64,000 nt of DNA, from NCBI RefSeq assembly GCF_905163445.1, contig NC_053190.1, positions 11,720,501 to 11,784,500 on the forward strand. The letters are read 5' to 3'. Positions 1 to 11,400 of this stretch are shown here, one piece after another. This DNA is from Pararge aegeria (lineage: Eukaryota; Arthropoda; Insecta; Lepidoptera; Nymphalidae). Under the pieces are notes generated by a model. That model did no database searches. It worked only from the letters and a program-made list of their open reading frames with translations, and had not been told where the DNA came from. A program made the position numbers and the translations under genes. How positions within the stretch are numbered: position 1 is the stretch's first letter; each line of letters begins with the position of its first letter.

Positions 1-65
1 AGACAAAAGGCTTGGAGGCGTTACCTAGAATCTGAAAAAGGTGTCCCACTGGAGTGAGGTGATTG

Positions 66-131
66 AATGGATAGGTTAACTACGAATGGATAGGTTAACT
101 ACGAATGGATAGGTTAACTACGAACGGATAG
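66..131. repeat. 19-bp tandem repeat, about 3.5 copies
   Basis: The unit AATGGATAGGTTAACTACG is repeated three times without change (66-122), followed by a partial copy that diverges at AACGGATAG. A minisatellite with no visible function. Confidence 0.9.
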
Positions 132-593
132 CTGTATAGTCTCTACTAACAAACATTTATGTTTATTTACCTCAAAATTATCCCCTTTTATTTTGGTTCC
201 CACTTCTCACGGTGTATATGCTCCGATTGCGGGGCATTTGACCATATGGAATAAACACATGGAATGAGACATATTTGGAATAAACTTCGAGTTTTGAGCG
301 TAATCATCTGCTAGAAAAGTTGACATAGTTTTCCATAATGAGGTTCAAACACATAAAATATTATTAAAGCGAAAAGCATTGTTATACCGCATCTCTGAAT
401 TAAAGATTATCTGCTATACACGATTAAGTAAAATTGATATTTTGCAGATTTATAAGACAGCATCTGTAAAGAGAATTTGTAAGACCGTTGATCATATACC
501 AACAGGGAGTAAGACATTTGGGCTGTCTTGGTTTTACTATATAGCTGATACTGTAAAATATCAGATTGTAAATTTATTTTTTATTTTTTACTC

Positions 594-752
594 CACTACA
601 AGTTAGCCCTTGACAGCAATCTCGCTTGGTGGTAAGTGGCGATGCAGTCTAAGATGGTAGCGGGCCAACCTGTTAGGTAGTATGGTAGTCATACCCCTAA
701 TTGGTTTCTACGCAACATCGCACCGGAAAAGTAAATCGCTTAGCAGCACGTC
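594..752 (-). repeat. dispersed repeat family C (tRNA-headed SINE), 3' part
   Basis: Carries ACAAGTTAGCCCTTGACAGC, GATGCAGTCTAAGATGGTAG and TTTCTACGCAACATCGCACC, the same blocks in the same order as at 57654-57840 and, in the other orientation, at 36735-36950 and 51185-51420. Heads of this family at 30605-30785 and 27540-27740 look tRNA-derived. Confidence 0.7.
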
Positions 753-999
753 TTTTTTTTATATCATATGTTCTCATTGTATAATAATGTCACAACGGTA
801 ACTTAATTTTTAACTTTTATTTCAACTTTTCATATTGGTTGCCTGGAAGGACTCACTGTAAGAGATTTAACTGACATTGTAAATTAAAATAAAGTATGTT
901 TTGTATTTTATATATTTTATACTAGCTTTGCCCCCTAGCTTCGCCTGTGTAAATTACTGAGCGCAGCGTACTGCTAAATAGTCTACAAAAAAAATCAGA

Positions 1000-1016
1000 T
1001 ACAGACAGACAGACAC

Positions 1017-1047
<31 letters not shown>

Positions 1048-1079
1048 TACAGACAGACAGACAGACAGGCAGACAGACA
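1000..1079. repeat. (CAGA)n microsatellite
   Basis: About 19 imperfect tandem CAGA units, following a degenerate family D end (CTAGCTTCGCCTGTGT near 935). Confidence 0.95.
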
Positions 1080-1643
1080 TTTAATATAAAAACATGAATA
1101 TATAATCTACTGTAACTGTAATTAATTAGAACCCTAAAAGTAATTTCATTTTGAACATTCGAATTATTTACAATTTGAACATGACTTAGCATTGAAGCTT
1201 AAGATTTAACTTTGCTAGTTTTCACAAACAAGTTATCTTTTATTTTACAAATCACATGTGATGCGCAAGTGACTTTATAGTGTAAAGTCACAGAGGACAA
1301 GTTACTCTTCTAAAAATTTGTTTCGCGGGCAAAAAGGAGCAAAGGAAAATTCTACAATTAAATTTATGCTAACCCTGCTTTATGGAATAACTTTAGAATT
1401 AAAATTTGAGACGCTATATTTTTTAAATAGCATAAATTGTTGAGACAAATTTTTGTAAATATAAAAAATTAATTTCTTCAGAAGTAGGCACCAGTTTAGA
1501 TCTCAACTCCTTTGTCGGCGGAATCTACTACAACGCATGTGCTTACGGACTTATAAATATTGAGCATTGACCACTTTTTAGTATTTATGTTTTAGATGTG
1601 ATCAAATTTACGTCATTATAAATATACTACTATAAATATACTA

Positions 1644-1883
1644 CAGCATTACACACATCGCCATCTAGCCCCAAAGTAAGCGTAGCTTGTGTTATGGGTG
1701 GCAAGATAGCTGATGAATATTTTTATGAATATAAGACACATAAATACTTGTAATATACAGAAAAACACCCAGACACTAAAAACAATCATGTTCATTACAC
1801 AAACATTTTCCAGTTGTGGGAATCGAACCCACGGCCTAGGACTCAGAAAGCAGGGTCGCTGCCCACTGCGCCAGTCTGCCGTT
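1644..1883 (-). mobile_element. SINE family A, nearly full copy
   Basis: On the minus strand it reads a tRNA-like head with box A-like TGGCGCAGTGGGC and box B-like GGGTTCGATTCCCAC, a body with AACATGATTG and ATATTCATCAGC, and a 3' block GGGGCTAGATGGCGATGTG. At least six related copies lie in the window. The head is not a working tRNA: no closing acceptor stem is seen and the body continues. Confidence 0.85.
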
Positions 1884-2346
1884 AATGGCGATTGTGATAT
1901 GAATATATATCAGGATTTAGGCCAGCTTCCTAAGGATCCCATTTGACTGGTGTCCTAGCACGACAGTACACCCAAGAAGTTATAACATCTACCTGCCTGT
2001 TATTTTGTGAGTAGGACCATGCTTGAGGACACTATCACAATGGGGCTATGATTTCTAAGATGAACCTCGGTAACAAAGGAGCAGTGATGTTATATTATGT
2101 CGATGTAAATGTGTAAATGTTTTATAGCCTTACTAAATAAGAAGGTTCCTATCTTACAAATTACAATCCATCTCTTAGACTAAGTAGGAATTCAGGTTAA
2201 AAAGATGGGGTAAGTGCAAAAAATCCTAGGGGTCGAAGTGCACTTACCTAGGTGTCGGTATCACATGATAAAAAAAATTATTTTCATATTGCATTGTAAT
2301 ACTTGTGCCGCTGTCAAACTTTTTAATATTTACTTTTTTATTTTAA

Positions 2347-2748
2347 ACTAGCTGTTGCCCGCGACTTCGTCTGCGTTTGATTTTGTTTTTTGATGTAGCA
2401 TTAAATTTAGTTGAAAATCTAAAAAAAGGTTTGCTGCTGTCCGCTGAGGAGTTCATTTCGCTTTGTCCAACCAAAGTTTGGGCAAAATTAAACACATATT
2501 ATAACCTCTATAGTACAAAAATAATTATTTAAATCGGTTATAATTTGTCGGAGTTATGGTGTAAAATCGTCAAACACTCATCCCCTCTCCCAAAGGAACC
2601 GAGCTTAATGTCGGGATAAAAAGTAGGTATCTCTAACACTTCCAAGAATATGTGTACAAAGTTTCATGAGCATCGGTTAAGTAGTTTTTGCGTGAAAGCG
2701 TAACAAACAAACTTACATTCACATTTATAATATTAGTAGGGATAGGGA
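2347..2748 (+). repeat. dispersed repeat family D, long copy
   Basis: Starts ACTAGCTGTTGCCCGCGACT, includes AAGTTTCATGAGCATCGGTT and ends TTATAATATTAGTAGGGAT. The same unit in the opposite orientation is at 52160-52590. Many shorter ends marked by GCGGACGAAGTCGCGGGCAA occur elsewhere. It has no ORF and looks like a non-autonomous retroposed repeat. Confidence 0.75.
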
Positions 2749-2799
2749 TAGGGATTTAATTACCTAAAATTATTTCAAGTAGGTTTACTTTTTAAGATC

Positions 2800-3050
2800 C
2801 TATGGAGAAGTAGCCGGCAAGTAATTCGGCAGTTGCTCCTTTTCATCGGAGCTGACAGCAACTTACATTAAGAAATTCTTCAATTTCTTCAATTGTAACT
2901 CGCGTAATAATAAACAAATGTGTTTTAACACATTGTTGAAACTTATGCACCGGCAGGTCTAAAATTACATTCAGAATCATGTTATAAAAGTGTATACCTA
3001 TTAAAGCCCACAAAGGTCTTCTGCACCTTTCGCAGACGATATGCAGATAT
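2800..3050 (-). repeat. LINE 3'-end fragment (family E), decayed
   Basis: The minus strand contains ACATGATTCTGAATGTAATT, GTGCATAAGTTTCAACAATG and TGTGTTAAAACACATTTG, matching the end of the LINE coding remnant at 54536-54694, and a CATATCGTCTGCGAAAGGTG block also found there. Interrupted and non-coding. Confidence 0.6.
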
Positions 3051-6000
3051 TACCAAATTAGAATGTTGAATAGAGTTTGAATGTTTGTGAACGTTGAAAT
3101 AGTCTACCTACCATGAACGCGTTTTATTGTTACCACCGTATACTTAATTTAAGAAATCTACTAGCAAATGTTAAAGATATTCCTACTTCATAACAAAGTA
3201 GCCGTAAGACAAAAATAAACTTACCGGTAAATTGGACGTTAACTGCATAGCTGATATCTTCGAACACCATATGAAAGCCATCACAGATACTAACGTCGTC
3301 CTTTGCTATTTCCACATCCATTTATGGTAAGTGATAGGTTAACAGTCCTTTAGTCGTAACTCCGATTTTTTTGTTCGGTTCACTTGTTTTTTATACGGAG
3401 CGGATATGATCATCCCGTCGAGTACGACGCACGGAAATGGTTAGTTGTCTTACAATGTCCAAGTGCCCGTAGGCATGTCCACAGAAATTACACAACTGCA
3501 TGTATATTCACACTCAAAGTCTCTTCTTAGCTATATTGAAATTTGAACAACACTTTCGTTACTTTTTAGTGTAAAGCATGTTTTAAAAATATTAAAAAAA
3601 GGCACTTGATTTTTTTTGCTATCCGTAAAACATACTTGTATAGAGTAATGAAAACATTTAAATTATTAAGATACGATAATAAAGGGGTATAAATGTCAAT
3701 TGCATATCAGGAGGGTACTTTACGGCATTGAAACGAAATGCATCTTGTGACGTGTTCCTTCACACTTCTTCATAAAAAGACTGACACTTTTTACGTCACT
3801 AAGTGTGATCATGAGGCGATCACGATTAAAGTATTAAAAGGGAATCAGAATAAAAAACTGGACCCGTATTATCGATTTAAAATGTATTGCATATGACCAC
3901 CTGCACAATTGATTTTCGGCTCACAACTTTATTATTATTATTTAATGTGATAAGTGAACAAGAATCAGTTAATTAGCGTTTTTATCATGAGATAAGCTCG
4001 AGAATTTCATGAAAAATACCCATAAGCTGTTTTTGTCAAGACAAGTGTTGTGAAATCTATATCCTGATACTTGGATAGTTTCTACATACTACGGGTTTTG
4101 GAAAAAATCTCTTCCGACTTCTCTAACTTTATACAGTATACAAGTTCTGTCCTTTTTTACACGCTTTTATTAGCTTCACCTGTATGTATGTTTGTATGTA
4201 ACCGACCCCGTTGAGCTCGATTTTGTCCCACTTTGAACGGTCAGACTTCTTTCAAACTTTGTATCTAGGACCGATGACAATACACTAATCTGAGAAGATT
4301 ATTCAAATTTTCAATATAAAAAATAAGATTTTTTAGTTTTTCGAACTATTAATTACAATTACTACAGCGCCATCTAGACCCAAATGTAAATAAAGCGTTT
4401 AAAACCCATGCCGTTACCAACAGATGGCGTTCGTGTACCTAACAAATTCCACAGAAAACATTAAGCTAATAGATGGTAGAGGGCGTTAGCTGTTACTTTT
4501 TAATGGGCTGTTTTAAATAATAATTAGAACTTGCATTTCGAGAGACACTCTGATCGGGCACTCAGCAGCACCCGCGTAGGGACTGTTATGTCCCTACTTT
4601 ATGTGTTAGTTACGTCTTAATATAGATTCCTGAGCAAGTAATGGGGCTCTTACCGTACACATTAATAATTTGGAAAATAATTACAGTTACTTAGAGTTAT
4701 CACGGAATTGATAGTAGATTAGATCAAATAACAGTTTAAAATGAACCAAACCTTTGACTGCAAACTCAAATTATAGTAAATAAAAGGTCGTTAAAATTAA
4801 ATATTTAGTAAAAAGGATTGAAAATAATAAATAGACCTTTTTTAAGTAGGTACTTGTTTACCTACTATTTATAGTCTAGTTCTTAAATAAAATTATGTGT
4901 TAAAGACAAGAGGTGCATCCTTTCGTCTTTATCACATACATTTACCACTGCAGTGGGATCATGGTTTTTGTTCTTTGTTAAGTTAAGTAAAGATTTTAAT
5001 TTGGTCCACCAACTTTAGGATACGCCCATTTCCTAAATCCGGGCTGGTCTAAAGGCTGCGCCTGCTTACCCAGACGGCATTTTGCTACCCGGCTGCTTAA
5101 ATTAATCCTTAAAGATTCGGGTCCTGCCTTTATTATTTTTCACCACATGATTTTTTACTTGTTGGAATTGTGTTTAGCTTCTAGTAGGTATATGTTATTT
5201 TTCAACTAGTTTACTGAGGTCTGCTACTGGATGTCTTGTTCTTCTCAAAGTTGATGGGCATCCTACTCAAAACACTACACTACGCATATTGGGCCAAGAG
5301 CACGTCTTCCTCACCGTCCTTACCATCACACAAATGATCGCGACTTTGGGGACGTCGGCCGTGTAAGCAGTGAATAAGCGCGGTGACAAACAGCTGCCCT
5401 AAGGTACTCCGATTTGAATTTGACGTGTTTAAGAATCTGCGTATGGCACTGAGTGAGTAAAACTTTATCATTCTTAAATTAGCTACAACTAGCACCATCG
5501 CGTTTTGTGTAGTGGTCTCGAGTAGTTTAGCCTAGGGTCCAGCGCGCGACATCTGGTCAAAGGAAACTCCAACCTTACAGTTCGATAAATAACTCACTGG
5601 CAAGATGACTGTTTATTCTCGTTAGCTATAGCGTCTTTCATGGTTTGAGCTGATCCCGGGAGGCTTTCGATTCACACTGTTCTTTATAGGTGATACTGCT
5701 ATCAGATATTAGGGTTTTTTTATTATCAGGTTAGGATAACTCCTTCGAGTTTCGATTGTGTCAGTATATCTGTATAAGAGGAATTCGATTGAGTAATGCG
5801 AGAACGAACGGGATTAGCTGGTAGGTTATAAAATAACATAACTAGATCTCCGTTTTTAAAAAGTATGGAGAAGACTAAGATTGATGACTGTTTTGATGAT
5901 GATAAAATTAATAAAGGATTGAATTGAGAACTATCATTAATCTTAGGGAATAGAGATAGAGAAGATAAAAAAAAACATAAAACAACAATCAATATTATAA

Positions 6001-8105
6001 TTTGCTACAAACACCACTTTAATATGTACAAAAAGTAACAAAAAGGTAAAATAGTATTTAAATTACCTAAAATTCCTTCCGCACGTAATCTCATCATTTT
6101 TATTATATGGAAGTTTTATTAATATTATGTTCCACCTAAAAATATAGACGGGGGCTTTTGATGACTATGCAATATATTTACTGTTTCGTAGGTTTAATCA
6201 GACGATGATTATATTTTCAAAATCACAAGCGAGAAAATACATGATGTAAGAAACGAAATTAAGTCATTACAGTTTTTTAATTGATACACCTAAAATATTG
6301 CGATATAAAATTCTACGTTCTAAACTTCTCGTAAGCGTGTGAAATAAGAAATACCAATTTGCAGCATTCTACATCCAAAAATCTTTAAAATATTATTTAA
6401 TTGCGTGGTAAAAGAATCGTTGCCCATGAACTAAAAAATACTATTTTGTTCACTGATTAACAACTAAGGCGCGCATTTCGAGCCAGCGAGGTGGAAAAAG
6501 TTAAAAGTATACGAGTGCGAAGTTAATATGAATCGCAAAAATACGCTTAAGATTTTACGGCCACAATAATACAATATGAAACCATTTGTGATTAATTTAA
6601 GAATCCCTCGCTTGCTCCAGAATCAAACTCGACGCTCGAAATACCTTCTAGCATTTGAAACAAATTATAAAGACAGAAAGCACGTTTCTAATCATTTCTG
6701 ATTTTTGATTACGGTACCAAGTTTTAAAAAAAAATTGTATACATGCGAACGTGTATGTGTGCGAATGTTTATTTGTTTAGTGATACCTCAGTTCAGTTCA
6801 ATTGATCTTGACGAAATTTTCCCTGGAGATATAATAATTTATATCCCGGAAATTCTCCTGATTTAAAATCTCGCATTTGATAACTATGCACGGTTCTACA
6901 GTTAAAATGATTTTGACGAAATTTTGCATTAAAATATCTTGCACTCTAGAAACGGACCTAGGAAACTTTCTGTTCCTGAAAAACTAAAGGTATTGTCAGG
7001 ATTATTAAAAACGCGAGAATTTCGCGAGTGTAGGGGCCTTTTTAGTACAATATATGCAAGGAAAACCACCATACGCGTGTTCTGATACACATTCATCAAG
7101 AAATTTATCAGAGTCTTGCCAGGAATGTGACTTGGCTTAACATTAGGAGGCAAGGGTATAACATAGGTGGAAAATAGAACTAAGAATATATTTAAAAATC
7201 TTTGATCTCGACACGAGAAAACTGTGTCCCTTTTGATTTTGTAATCATATTTGACTGGGCTAATGTGTGCTCGCCAAGACACTTGCGCATATACCATGTA
7301 CAAAAATTACCTCAAAGATTATGATTAAGAATTTCTGAGTCTGTATCTGCGCAGGCACTTGTGGCTCATTTCAGTCCGGCTAACTTAGATTGCGTATGAT
7401 GCGACTCAACGTTTATTGTTACCGACTACCGTGCTTTCCTTTTAATAAACATTCTATTAGCCTTGTTAGTTTCATCGCATATTATATCCAAAAGTGTTTT
7501 ACGGATTCCATACAATTCAATAAACTTCACTAAGTTGAACATAAATGCAACGAAATTGAGCAGTATTTAAAAAAAAACCTTAGCAACTTAACAATGCCAT
7601 GCCATGCCATAGACTAGGTATTTTCTAGCGAACTATTTGATATTTGTAATGATTTGTGCGATACAATGTATTTCCAAAAATTTCAAAGCACCTGTACTTA
7701 AGCGTATGAAAAGTACCTCGTCATTGAGATTCTTATGGTACTAGAGAATATTTTAGACACAATATCTTAAGGCTATCAAAAACTGTACATAAAGTTCACC
7801 AAATTTCTATATATTCACTGAAGTACAGATGCACATAATACCTAAATGTGAAATGTTGTTACACAAAATTGGAATGTTTGTCCTATCTTAATATAATATT
7901 TATAACTTAGTTTGGTATGGATTCTTACATTATTATCTACATACAAAGAACTCAAAAATGGGTTTGAGTTCCATGTATACATACTATTACACATATCATT
8001 CAACCCTGACATTAAAACCACCATCTACCGAAAACGTTTTGAAAATTTAAATTTAAAAAATGTCTGAATCACAGTCTTTAATCACTTATTATGAAGATAG
8101 ATATA

Positions 8106-8450
8106 TTACCATTTGCTTTTTAATCTTATTTTTAAAACTATGTAGGCACACGCAATGAATACGAATCCTATGGCAAGAAGGCACATTACAGCCATTGAAA
8201 ACAACTCTCCTGCCATGTCATTGTCCTTTATAAACTCAGAAGGAAGCGAGTAGTGGCAATATAAATCCGAACATCTGAGCTTAGACCGGTCAAGTCCGAA
8301 CACGGATATAACTAAACCAACCAGTCCATGCTTCAAAAATGATACTTGAAATAGCCATCGAACAAAAAAGGGTGCATCGCTGTATCTTAGAAAGAAGCCG
8401 GAGAATACTGTGAATGGCATTATGAAGAGCGGACCGAAGACAACGCCATT
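8106..8450 (-). CDS. ABCG exon 10 (residues 507-620, TM5-TM6 and stop)
   Basis: 345 nt from a GTTTCAG acceptor to TAA at 8108-8106. It encodes FGPLFIMPFTVFSGFFLR, APFFVRWLFQVSFLKHG, the extracellular loop with CSDLYCHY, and a last hydrophobic helix ending in basic residues (KIRLKSKW). This is the standard ABCG1-type C terminus, with no extra domain. Confidence 0.93.
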   Translation of the reverse strand, partial: NGVVFGPLFIMPFTVFSGFFLRYSDAPFFVRWLFQVSFLKHGLVGLVISVFGLDRSKLRCSDLYCHYSLPSEFIKDNDMAGELFSMAVMCLLAIGFVFIACAYIVLKIRLKSKW

Positions 8451-11400
8451 CTGAAACATGTAAAAGAATACTGCTTAGGTACTAAAGGTAACAAAACCTA
8501 GTTCAGAAGATAGGGTAGAACAAGATACTAATAAATTGAAGAATAAGAGAATTAACATTCTGAGTGAGCTGATAGAGAGAGGTCATCAATTTTGGGTTCT
8601 TCTAGGTAGCTGAATCATCAAACACAACTGCTGGAATATAGGCCTCTCCAAAATGTAGGGCTTCTTGTTGTCACTCCACGCTGTACAGACCGGGTTGGTA
8701 ATTACAGTAGCTGGTAGTAGTAGGACACTGCTCAGGCAAAATATAAGAATTGATAGCATAGTAAACAATAAAAAACACCGTCTTACCTTAACATTAAACA
8801 TAGAACCGTTGAAAAGTCCAACGCATAGCGCAACGAACGAAACCAACATAAGCGTACAGCTGAATATGAGAAATCTCTTGTACTCCACCGGTTGACCTGT
8901 CAGCCAGTATGTGATGCAGGCAAATAAGATAGTACACACTGTTTGTGTGGGCAAAGCGGATACTAAAGTTGATGCGTAGTAAGCTCCAGTGTTGTACCAT
9001 CGGTTAAAGTGTTCTCGTCTTGTAACTGGGATCTGTTCTGGAACTTAGAAAGGAGAGAAATATTATATCGTGTTGCGCTGGCCAACTGACAAAAGTACAT
9101 CGTTCGGCAAATGAAACTTCATAAAGCAGTTAAGATTAAATTAACTATATTCAAGAACTATGCTGGTGGAACGGAATTTGAATTCATAACATAGAACAAT
9201 ATTTTAAGTAAAATATTTTAATACTCCTTAAAATACCAATGTGTGCAACAGACTTAAAGCCTCGTATAACGGGATTGTTTGCATATAATCACCACGCTCG
9301 GCAGATGGGTTGACGATCGCAGTAAAGGGTAGTAGAAAAAAAGGAGACGATGCTCCTGTTCTCCGTTATTGTCCCTTACTCGCTTCATACGACACCCTCC
9401 GGAAGTGGGGGGTTGGTGACAACAGTATTCTGATCTGCCGTCACCACACGGCACGTATATGTATGGATATTACCATGTTATACATATTTGTCTACAAAAA
9501 ATATTAATGTAACTTAAACGATCCTTTAATCTAAATCATACAAAATACTGGGATCGGTACAGGGTTTTTGAAATAAAGATTTTTACTTACAACTAATAGT
9601 AACTGCATTAAATGCCGTGAACATAAGAAACATTAGGCTGAAGTAGAGGAAATTGTAATTGTCCCGGATGTACTTCGCGTCTCCGCCAATATTGTAGTAG
9701 AGAAATCCGATAAAAAGTGCCATGAAACAGTGAATACCGGTCATCATTATTGTGAAGGACGGACTGCGCCAAATGGACTAAAAAACAATACAAAAAACCT
9801 AATTTCAGGATTTATTCATTAAGTTATTTGCACATAAACTCCTAACAATGAGTAATAACTTAAGAGGGAATTAATTATAATTAAATTAGATAATATTTTT
9901 CCACATGTTGTTTCGTATTGGATACGAGTATCATGGTGTAGATCCTCAATTCTATATTCTTCTTCAAGTCTTCATCTCTTATTTTCTTTTTAGCAATAAT
10001 CGCCGGACAAAGCATATTTACCAACCAGTGGGGTTGCTGCCCACTGCTGTCGAGCAATTATACCGGCAACAACTTCCTTCAGACCGGAACAAAGAAATAC
10101 TGCTTGGAGGCAAAAGCATGGATACTATATATAGGTATACTTTTAAACTAAAGAGAATCAGCTAAATGAGTATTAGTTACTTGGTTAAAATTTGTGGCTA
10201 GAAGTTAACTACTAGAGATTAGTAGAAAATGTTGAGTTAAAAATAATGTTTTTAAATATTTTTTCCATACCAATAATGCTCTCCAAGTTAAAACTACGAA
10301 CTGCTTCCAAGGTGAGGTAGGATATGTGCTTTTTAGGGCTAGCAATATTTTACGGGTTGGATCTTCTTTGGGGGCTGGTAATGACGTTAAATACACTTCT
10401 TCACTTTTACTCCTTTTATATTCTGAAATAAAAATATTATTTTCAATTGCACAACGTTTTTGAAGTGAAACTTTCTTTAGGCGCGATTTTTGGTGAACAA
10501 GAATCTTGGAACTCGCGTCATAGTTACCGAATACTTACTATGAGCTATATGTAAATTGTGTATATATTTACATAGATATCTATACCTTTGTGCGTTTTTA
10601 GTATACATTATGTAACACAAAGAGCACGTCTCATATAAAAAGTGTGTAATTTGTGTATCTTGTATCGTCGAGCTATTTATATTATTATTTGTATTTAATT
10701 ATTTTTAGTTTGTAAAGAAGAGTTGAGCGTTGATAACCCAGTGGTTAGGACTTCAGCTTCACTTTCGGGGGGCCGAGTTCGAATCCCAGCACGTACCTCT
10801 AGCTTTTTTTAAGTTATGTGCTTTTTAAGTATCTAAAATATCACTTGGTCCAACAATGATGAAAAAAAAATCGTGAGGCATCGTGAATTTCTAATAGATT
10901 TCCATAATATTCTCAAATGCGTGTAATTTCTACAAAGTCGCACTCGGCCAGTATGGTGGACTACGGCCTAAGCCGTTCACATTGTGGGAGTAGATCCGTG
11001 CCCAGTAGTGATCCGGTAATTATGAAAGAAGTGTAAAGGACCAATTTACACAATAATAAAGATGAACCATTGAAGTTTAAAGTTCTAAATATAATAGTCT
11101 TATAGCTCGACGGTACATTTCTCAAGTAACTTTTCTGTTTTTACATTCAAATACAAAATTTTCTTTGTTTAGCAAGATAATGACGCGCTAGCAACTCTTT
11201 TTGCATAAAACTTAAAATTTTCTTACAAAATAAACCAACTTTACCTAAAAATTTTCTATCAGTCTCATTGGGTATATTTTGCGTCCATTGTTCGCTTTTT
11301 CCATTTTGCGAACATTGCACTAGTCTATGCTCATTCTCCACACATACTTCTAGAACTGAAAAAAAAATGGTTTCATAAAATTTTCATATCTATTACCCTT

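Larger units (their letters stand above)
1..8105. other. 3' flank of the ABCG gene, repeats, no supported gene
   Basis: No coding exon could be supported here. It holds a 19-bp tandem repeat, SINE and LINE fragments listed separately, and AT-rich sequence. About 3050-4150 and 4900-7900 show nothing recognisable. The transporter's 3' UTR must begin at 8105 and run to lower coordinates. An ATTAAA on the minus strand (8082-8077) lies only about 25 nt after the stop, so the true poly(A) site is not assigned. Confidence 0.6.

Noticed and set aside
1800..1870. Possible tRNA gene from GGGAATCGAACCCACGG (also at about 44770 and 27690)
   Set aside because: Only the promoter-like box A/box B region is tRNA-like. 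No full cloverleaf closes, and each copy continues into a shared SINE body.
6929..7303. 124-codon minus-strand frame downstream of the transporter
   Set aside because: No motif, no splice or start context and low-complexity codon use. It may lie in the transporter's 3' UTR or be chance.
7441..8105. Poly(A) signal of the transporter
   Set aside because: Candidates on the minus strand (ATTAAA at 8082-8077, AATAAA near 7417-7412) are either very close to the stop or isolated. Without transcript data none can be chosen.
8665..8895. 76-codon plus-strand frame
   Set aside because: Antisense shadow of ABCG exon 9 and intron 9.
9608..9793. 61-codon minus-strand frame over exon 8
   Set aside because: Out of frame with the transporter. 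The true frame, shifted by one base, gives the SIWRSPSFT and FSLMFLMF membrane segments.
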